From Oikopleura dioica (Eukaryota; Chordata; Appendicularia; Copelata; Oikopleuridae), in contig OU015567.1 in the NCBI GenBank assembly GCA_907165135.1, positions 1,617,001 through 1,681,000 of the forward strand: a stretch of 64,000 nucleotides of DNA, in the 5' to 3' direction. Both the position numbers and the translations under genes were made by a program. The notes under the pieces are model-generated. The model did not search any database, was not told where the DNA came from, and saw only the letters and a program-made list of their open reading frames with translations. Each line of letters opens with the position of its first letter. Position 1 is the first letter of the stretch. Shown here piece after piece: positions 57,139 to 64,000 of this stretch.

Positions 57139-58915
57139 TTAACAAATTATTGTTGGGCAGGAATCAATGCAAATTTCAATTGAGCAGGTCATTTCGTATG
57201 CTTCTGCGCCGGATAATCCAAATGCTTTGAATTGAAAGGTTTTGTCGGAGGAAGAAAGGAGGTCAGAAGTCAGCTCGAAGTCGAGGTATTGGGAGGCAAG
57301 GGCATTTGGGCAGTTGTTTTCGATGATTGGGAATGATGAGTCTATGTTTGTAGCACCTAAATTCAAAATAACTTTCTTGAAAAAGAAGGCATCTAATTGG
57401 TATTTGACGAAAATTTTTTGTTTCTAAGTTTATCGAAAATAGAAATTTGACAAAAAATAATTCTGTTGAATAAAGTTCATATTATGAAAACAGCATTCTT
57501 TTAATCCCATTCCACTTTTTTCAAAAACAATCAGATTGACTTTTTAGATGAACTTAATTTTCTGCCATAAACAGGATCGCGATTCAAGTCTACCGAATCA
57601 CAATTGAATTTGGACAAAATAAACATAGCGGAAACAAATCTGTTCCTGTGGAAGTTTTTTCGCAATTCTTGCGCGTTTTTCAAGAAAAGAAAACAGTATC
57701 TTACCAACAGAGCAGTCAGAAATGTAAAACTGAAATGGCGCCTCGTCGAGTCCTGTTTCGCTGAAATCATAGAGGACTGATCCATAAATAGTCGAGCCGA
57801 TAATGAAGACGTCGTGTTTTGGCCCAACGCCCATGAGATCCAGTGCAAATGACCCGCTTAGATCTCCCGTTTCTGTCGACGAAATCGTTTCCTCAAATTT
57901 CTCTAGCTCAAATTTCTCAAGAAAAGCAAACCTTTTCTTCATTTTCCATTTGAAAAGTCTTGAACATGAATGACTTAATTACAGTTTTCGCGTATTCACA
58001 TCTGATAAAAAGCTCTTCATCATGCTTCGCTTCGTTGGAGAGGTGAATGGAAGATTCAAGGATTAGACTTTCGGACTCTTCGGCGAAGGAAATTCCACAG
58101 ATGTTGAGGTCGTGAACGGATAGCTCGATTCTTACGAAATTTCTTTTGATGAGTTTTCAAAAAAATATTTTCAAACTAACCAAGATAGCAGACTACCAAA
58201 GTGCAGTAAGATGCAATTACAATTTACTCAAAATTATTGAAAAATATCAAAGCTTATCAGAAGAAAAACATCAAAATGCCATTATAAACGCGGTTATTAT
58301 GGTTTCTATTCAGAAAAAAAAACGAAAAAAATATCTTTAAAAACTCGTTCCTTTGATCTTCAAAATGCATTTCCATCTTCGAAAACTCAAGCAAGCAGTC
58401 TCCCGCGCTCAACTTCGCCCCTTCCCCTTCCTCATTAGCATGGTCGAAGATGCACTCATCGATTTCAATTCTAACACCACTTGCCAAGCAGCTATGCTCA
58501 ATTTTTTCTTCGAAAATGTCGCTCTCAAGAAAGCATCCCTTCGATGGATGAAAGTCCCAGCAAGAGCCGGGGCAGTTGGATTTTCTGACGAAGGAAAGAA
58601 GATTTTCTTGCATCGCGATTTCGGAAGATTCGATGATGGTGTTTTGGTTGAAGTCAAAGGCGGGAGTGGAGTTGAAGATTTCGAGCATGTTTTCTGGCAG
58701 AATCCAGTCACCTGAAAATCAATCGAATAAAAAATGACAAAAATCTTCCGTAAAAATTTCTTACCTACTGAAGGATCATCAATAAACATGACCAATTCTT
58801 CTCTGTTGATCACAAAATTATCTCCAAGAATCAAACTGTCCCAGTCAACAGGTTGAATTACTGAAGCTTGCAAGACTTCACAGCTCATAAAAAGCAAAAA
58901 CACCGAATTTTTCAT
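57139..58915 (-). CDS. Zona-pellucida-domain protein
   Basis: Exons 58765-58915, 58351-58711, 57983-58130, 57705-57915 and 57139-57356 give 362 residues. A signal peptide precedes a Cys-bearing region (NCPGSCWDFHPSKGC) and a ZP-N-like part (HSCLASGVRIEIDECIF ... GDCLLEF ... LFIRCEY). A ZP-C-like part follows (GPKHDVFIIGSTIYGSVLYD, FQFYISDCSV) with the typical ending FQFKAFGLSGAEAYEMTC and CSIEICIDSC. ZP domains polymerise into extracellular filaments and matrices. No transmembrane anchor or GPI signal is obvious after the domain. The second intron (58131-58350) is GA-AG. It lies tail-to-tail with the Cys-rich gene. Confidence 0.78.
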
Positions 58916-60354
58916 TTTTCGATTCGTTCTTTTTTAAATTTGAAAAACTGAAGTTTTGTATCTTGGAGAAAATGGGGTCAGTTATATATGGCCGGGCACT
59001 TGGGGGAAGGAAATTACAAGATAGATTTTCTGATAAGTGGTTGCGCCTTGAAACATCGGCGAAATTTCGGAGATGAAACAAGGTGGAAGGTTTCAATAGG
59101 AAGTAGTTTTACGGACTTCTGGGTTTAGCGGGCGCCGACATCGGCGATATGCTAATGAGTTGGAAAGATATCCTTCGAAAAACCTGATCAAATGAATGAA
59201 TTGATTTCGACTAAAAACAAGAAGAGCACTTAAAAATTGGGACTCCCTGACTATGTCGTGAATGTCGTGAATGTCGTGAATGTCGCGAATGTCGTGAATG
59301 TCGTGAATTTCGAGGCGAAAAAATGACCAAGTTGAAAACAACTTTGTTCTAGAAAATGAGTATCGTCGTTATCGTGCAGAACAGGAGGCGCGAAAATACC
59401 ACTAGATGTGTTACCACTCCGATCAAGGAGTTTTCTACCAGAAACTGCGCGGAGCGCTTCTTTATCCCATACTTATATATTTTTTCTGTTAATACTCAGG
59501 TTAGAGAGGTTAACCCGTTAACAGGGGCGTGCAGGTTTGACCTGCACGCGTGGAAACGGGTAGCAAATCACTACTCAGGATCCATGATTTCAGTCAATCA
59601 CAGACAGGCAAAAGCGTAGGCAAAATTGACCACCCTGTTAAAGGGTTAATCGGTGAAAAAAAAATTATTTTCGATAATCCGATGAATTTGTTGTTTTTTT
59701 CTAGAACATTTTTTTTTGCTTTTTTGGCAACGGCATTCACGACATTCGCGACATTCACGACATTCACGACATTCACGACATAGTCAGGGCGTGCCTAAAA
59801 ATTAACAGAAAGATGTTCTGACTCCCTAACCTCCCTTTGGCAAACAAATCTTATTAAAAAAAAATATCAGGTCTAGCTTGTTCAACGGCAAACAAGTTCC
59901 ATCTTGCATCAGAGTTACCGTCCTTACGCAACGATGACAAGTCCCGCAGATCATCGTTAAAAATGCTTTTCTGTTCATTTTTACGATGATTTGAGCTCAA
60001 CTAGGGAAGTGGGACGGGCAGACGAGTGACCTTATTTTGATCAATCCGTGCCAAGTCTAATAAAAAGCTGTTTTCAATACCGTGACCTCACTAGACCCGT
60101 GGTCAGACCGAACCAGTTTATTTGGGCGTTGCCGTTGCTGATTGGCCCCTGCCACTTTTTCTAATTCTACTTATTGATCTCCTTGGGCACACCTATCCCA
60201 GATCAGAAAAAAAATTGAAACTTTTTCATCAAGAAACTTTTCAAAAAAAACTTTAACACGTGACAGAAATATGGGTCGAAAGGGGGGCCTTAATATCTTT
60301 TCAGACTTTCCCGCTTAGAAAGCAAAATAAAAAACATCACAACAAGAAAAAGAA
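58916..60354. other. Intergenic, contains a foldback element
   Basis: Apart from the element at 59239-59795 there is no supported gene. Short frames formed from the repeats (for example FATFTTFTT-type) are artefacts of the tandem GTCGTGAAT units. Confidence 0.55.
59239..59795. mobile_element. Foldback element with GTCGTGAAT repeats
   Basis: The ends GGGACTCCCTGACTATGTCG and its imperfect complement continue into six-copy arrays of GTCGTGAAT on one side and ACATTCACG on the other, so the arms pair. The 8-bp TAAAAATT flanks both sides (59231-59238, 59796-59803). The interior has a smaller inverted pair around GGGCGTGCAGG/CCTGCACGC. Non-coding; duplication length fits hAT. Confidence 0.75.
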
Positions 60355-60582
60355 ATGCCGAAGCCAACTGCGAATTCCTGCTCCGGAATCTTTGGTAAAT
60401 ACTTATTCTGTCAGATACATAAATACTCCCTAAATTCAGATGCTTGCCGAACCTCTGGATCATCCTCTTCCAGTGATTGCAAAAAATACAAAGAAAGCTG
60501 CTCCAAGTACGTGAATTTCAAGCGAATCTTCCCCTCCGAGTACGCCCCATCTACCAAAAGCGATTTCCTGATGAAGCAATGA
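60355..60582 (+). CDS. Small Cys-rich protein
   Basis: Two exons (60355-60393 and 60442-60582, 48-bp GT-AG intron that is stop-free) encode 60 residues: a first C-x6-C pair (CSGIFDAC), a Ser-rich link, a second C-x6-C pair (CKKYKESC) and a basic/aromatic tail. AATAAA follows near 60671. The paired cysteines recall small mitochondrial intermembrane-space proteins, but those normally use C-x9-C or C-x3-C spacing and I do not assign it. No signal peptide. Confidence 0.55.
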   Translation: MPKPTANSCSGIFGKYLFCQIHKYSLNSDACRTSGSSSSSDCKKYKESCSKYVNFKRIFPSEYAPSTKSDFLMKQ

Positions 60583-60932
60583 TGACCAAGAAGAAACGAT
60601 TTTCCTTCGACAAATTGATCCATTCGTCCATTGTTTTAGTATGACTGTAGTTGAACCGGCCTGTCTGAATCAAATAAAGAGATTACCTTTATCCTTGTTT
60701 CTTTGTGCACTGCCACCTCGACTTCGATAGGTTCAAGTGCTTTTCGAGGTTATTTTTGAGATCGTTCAACTGAATCTTCAACCAACCGTTTCATCAATCG
60801 CCCGAATCGCCACAAATTTTTGCTCCAAACAGGTGATCCGAAACGGCATGCTCCAGAAAACTCACTGGCCCGTAAAAGCAGTGCATATTTAACCTGCCTT
60901 GGAAATGAACACTTTTGCATTTCGAAATTTCA

Positions 60933-62041
60933 ATGAAGCTCTTTTCAACCCTTTTTCCTGCCGCCGCTCTCGCTTCCTGCCCGACCAAGTGGACTTTAGA
61001 TGCATCAACCAGCAACTGCGTCCCCGATGGAGCTTTTGCATTCACCTGTAACGGCGATGGAACTGTGGATTTGACTCTAGAGATTGAGCACTTCTACACG
61101 AATATTCCAGCAGACACGACAACTCTGGTTGCCGGGCTAGTAAACGATGGATGGACACAAGACTCAAATGAACGGGGATGACAATTTTTCTAGTTTCAAC
61201 AAAATTTTTGACGGTTAAGGCATATCATCTCTATTACAGTTATTTAAAATAACGTCGGCTCCGCTTACCTTCTCTCAAGCAGCTGCACAAACGATCACAG
61301 GAAAGGTTCAAAGAGAAATCGGCTTAAAAATATATCTTTTGTATTAATCTTGAACCTCTTGATAAGGAACCTACACGGTTTCCACTTCTGTTGCTGGAGA
61401 AACAACTTGGACTTCCGGATCTTCTGTTACCATTGTTACGGCTGATGCAGGACCGATATCTTACGATGTCACGTGTGAGTTCTCCACTGCAGTCAGTCTT
61501 CAACTTGGACAAATAGCGATTGGCGATGGCAATACTTATGATGGAAATGATGACACGACCGACTTGACCTTCACCTCTTTGCTAGAAAAAGTTGACGCGG
61601 CGACAGGTTATTGGAAATGTAGTAATTTATTGATAATCTTATCTTGAAGGGACCGCAACAGCAGCAACTTCGTGGAGCATCGGAGAAACAGTCAAGCTAA
61701 CACTCACGCCCCCAGCTGCCCTAACCGATGTCATTATCAGTATCGAAAGCTGCCTCGCCTACTCTGACTCTGCTTACTCCGCCGATGAAATTTACATCAC
61801 GCACGGAACTTGCTCAAACGCCAACATAGGCGCAGCCATTGTCGATCAATCCAGCATCATAAGTTTCGAAGCCTTTCAATATGATAGCGCAGCTAGTGAA
61901 TACGCCTACATCGAGTGCAACCTCCAAGTCTGCCTTTCTAGCGATGGATCAACAGCGGATCTGGCCGCATGTGGTGATATTATTACAGCGAATGAGGCTT
62001 CTGCGTCTGCCGATGCTTCGACAAACGGCCTTACTTGCTAA
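60933..62041 (+). CDS. Second zona-pellucida-domain protein
   Basis: Exons 60933-61169, 61240-61300, 61367-61606 and 61650-62041 give 309 residues. A short signal peptide ends at ALAS/C. A ZP-N-like part (CNGDGTVDLTLEIEHFY ... ISYDVTCEF) is followed by a ZP-C-like part (VKLTLTPPAALTDVIISIESC, THGTCSN) ending in ISFEAFQYDSAASEYAYIEC and CNLQVCLSSD. The mature protein is almost only the ZP module, very Ser/Thr/Ala/Asp rich and poor in basic residues. Two of three introns (61170-61239 and 61301-61366) are GA-AG. AATAAA near 62089. Likely an extracellular matrix component; no membrane anchor visible. Confidence 0.8.
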
Positions 62042-62281
62042 ACTGATGTTTTTTAAGAAAAAAACTGCTTTTTTTCTCCTTTTATTCATAAATAAATATA
62101 ATCAAAAATACAATAAAATGGACTAAATGGGAAAGACGGAAATTTCCAAAATTCATGACGATATAGAATTATTCGCATATTCGTTCCACCTCAAGAAGCT
62201 TCGACTTCGTTTAGAGACATCTCTTGTTCATAAACAGAACGTCTTTCAACTGAAGAGGATTATTTTCTTTTATTTGGAATA

Positions 62282-63700
62282 ATGAAGAAACGAGATTTTT
62301 GGATTACGGTCGCTACAATTATCATCTTCCTAGGTAATATAATTTACTAAAAATCTGCCGCGACTGTATTTATAATTAAAGCTGCTGGTCTCACGATCGT
62401 TGATCAGTTTTTCCCGTTTTCTTCACTTTTTGAAAATAAAGAATTCATGGATCACGTTACAGGTAGTGAAGTAAAGACTGTTCAGACCATTTTTTTCTTT
62501 GTTTTTTTCAGAAAATCATCCTCTTTCGAAAAGAGCCTTGACCCAAATAGAATTGACCGACTACTGCGCCTCGAACAATCTCAGCATTCCGTATGTCCGA
62601 GAAAAGGACGATTTTGAAATGCTGATCTTTGCTTGGCGTCCCTGTACCTTTCATATGATCAACAGAATCGAAGCGTTGGGGCAGTCAAATTACCGAATTT
62701 TTTTTCCGAATGGCGAGCCCATCAAACAGTTAGAATTTATTCAGAACAAATCTTCCCCCTAAAATTTCTTTCAGTGATTTTTTTGAGAAAGTAAGTGTCT
62801 CAACAAACTTCGACCCAGTTCAAGACACAGATGATGTTTATAAGAGTCATCGTTTGGAAGTACTTCACTTTGAAAAAGAAGATGAGAGCAATTTATTCAA
62901 ACTTTCTCGCGAGTTTACATTTAGCGATGCTTATGCTTACATCAGTTATGCTCGAATATGCAAGGCTAACGGAAAGAAAATTGTCCGAACTCTCGGGAAA
63001 GACGATAAAATCAAAGAATACTCGAAGTATTACGCAGTCAATCACCAAAATAGTACCTTCATCTTTTACATTTACAGGTAAAAATTGAACGATGAAATTT
63101 AAAGAATAGGAAATTAAAAAAATTAAGACTAATGGATGCGAATGAAACCCAGACTTGCTCATCCGACTTTATTTTTTCTCCGAAAAATCCCGAAGACCTC
63201 CAAATCCTCAAGAAAATCTTCAATCATATTGATTTCCAAGCGCTTGGTGTCTACGAGGTTCGGCTCTTTTTTACTACTTCAATTCTAATTCTGTTTTAGA
63301 GATACAGACACACGCTTATTTTCGACATTGAAAAAGTGAATCAAACTCATTTTCATTCGCGACGTCAAAATAAAACGCTCGACTACTCCTTTTTTGAAAA
63401 TACCGGCTTGATGGATCGCTTGAATGTCAAATTTGAAGACAAGGAAGACTACGACTCTGTTCTTTTTGGAAAAGAAGTTGACACGCCTACAGACTATTAT
63501 CTCCACCTTGGCCAAAGGTACTTGTTCTTCTTTCTTTTCTTTGAATTTTAAGCTCGCGAAAATTGCGCGAGTTTTGTTTTCCTCCGCTTGATGAGCCCGC
63601 TCGCTTTCCCTGGATCTACGAGGGCCTAAACGAAATGGAGAAAAAAGAAGCAAAAGATAAAGTAAACGACAGACCAACTATTGAAGCTGATCGTGAATGA
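62282..63700 (+). CDS. Type II membrane protein, possible glycosyltransferase-like
   Basis: Seven exons (62282-62333, 62382-62462, 62512-62728, 62775-63077, 63128-63257, 63300-63517, 63553-63700) give 382 residues with GT-AG introns. A short basic N-terminus (MKKRDFW) and one hydrophobic helix (ITVATIIIFLAAGLTIV) indicate a signal anchor. The lumenal part has no motif I can assign: notable stretches are FAWRPCTFHMINRIEALGQ, AYAYISYARICKANGKKIVR and LREFCFPPLDEPARFPWIYE. Size and topology fit Golgi glycan-modifying enzymes, but no clear DxD motif is present, so this is only a suggestion. AATAAA near 63704. Confidence 0.65.
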
Positions 63701-64000
63701 TTGAATAAATTGTCGATGAAACAGATCTATTCTGTCAATAAAAACTCGCAAAAAAAAATTACCCATGATTCATTATTTATCTTATTTTGCACCAGGAAAT
63801 CAACATTGGCGCTTGAGTTCGTTTGTGCACCGATTTAAGGGTGTCAACAACGATCGAATAAGGGTCTCTCTTATGATTCGACCAATAAATATCTTTTTAT
63901 TCAGCTTACAAGGATTCCAAATCTTTTTCAGATCTGAAATATCTCATCTAGAACACGAGATATGAAACATTCTATAGGCGCGCTAATGCACTAGCGCTTG
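63701..64000. other. Downstream intergenic sequence to window end
   Basis: Contains the AATAAA of the preceding gene and AT-rich sequence. A short frame from 63765 runs to the edge without features. I see no supported gene in it. Confidence 0.4.

Noticed and set aside
59550-59783. Frames with FATFTTFTT-type repeats
   Set aside because: They are translations of the tandem ACATTCACG units of a foldback element.

Overview
The window is eukaryotic nuclear DNA from a very compact chordate genome, most likely a larvacean tunicate (Oikopleura dioica or a close relative). Connexin and claudin genes point to a chordate. Genes lie about every 2 kb on both strands, most introns are 31-60 bp, and at least nine introns need a GA-AG rather than GT-AG reading. 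Closely spaced same-strand genes have AG acceptors just before their start codons, as expected for spliced-leader operons. This assignment rests on architecture and remembered family features; no search was run.

Layout. 1-5.6 kb holds two broken genes (SLC43-like transporter, aminotransferase fragment) around an intact secreted mucin-like serine protease. 6.5-12.6 kb has a small acidic protein, a mucin-EGF protein, a secreted Cys-rich protein and a GT8 glycosyltransferase. 13.5-20.1 kb is a minus-strand run: claudin, coiled-coil protein, MTIF2, and two basic probably nuclear proteins. 21.3-23 kb has a TATA-driven basic protein converging on RRP1. 23.8-30.5 kb is a likely three-gene operon: POLD2, NDUFAF6, and a long coiled-coil protein. 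32-37.6 kb has Cys-rich exons and an Ig-domain adhesion receptor. 37.6-42.4 kb is gene-poor and repeat-bearing. 42.8-50.8 kb has an arylsulfatase, a connexin and a multi-pass membrane protein. 51-54 kb is mainly transposon remnants. 54.8-63.7 kb has a Cys-rich/acidic secreted protein, two zona-pellucida-domain proteins, a small Cys-rich protein and a type II membrane protein.

The most notable system is a group of non-autonomous, hAT-like inverted-repeat elements with 8-bp target duplications. Two sit inside coding exons (28983-29953 and 48148-49097). In both, splice-like GT and AG made from the element end plus the duplicated target would remove the element, restore the reading frame and add exactly two codons. 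This is what introns freshly made from DNA transposons should look like. A third, 90-bp inverted-repeat element lies in the first intron of NDUFAF6, and a fourth inserted at a splice acceptor at 32.7-34.0 kb. Exon boundaries below were worked out by hand from frame continuity and splice motifs; coordinates may be off by a few bases at weaker junctions.
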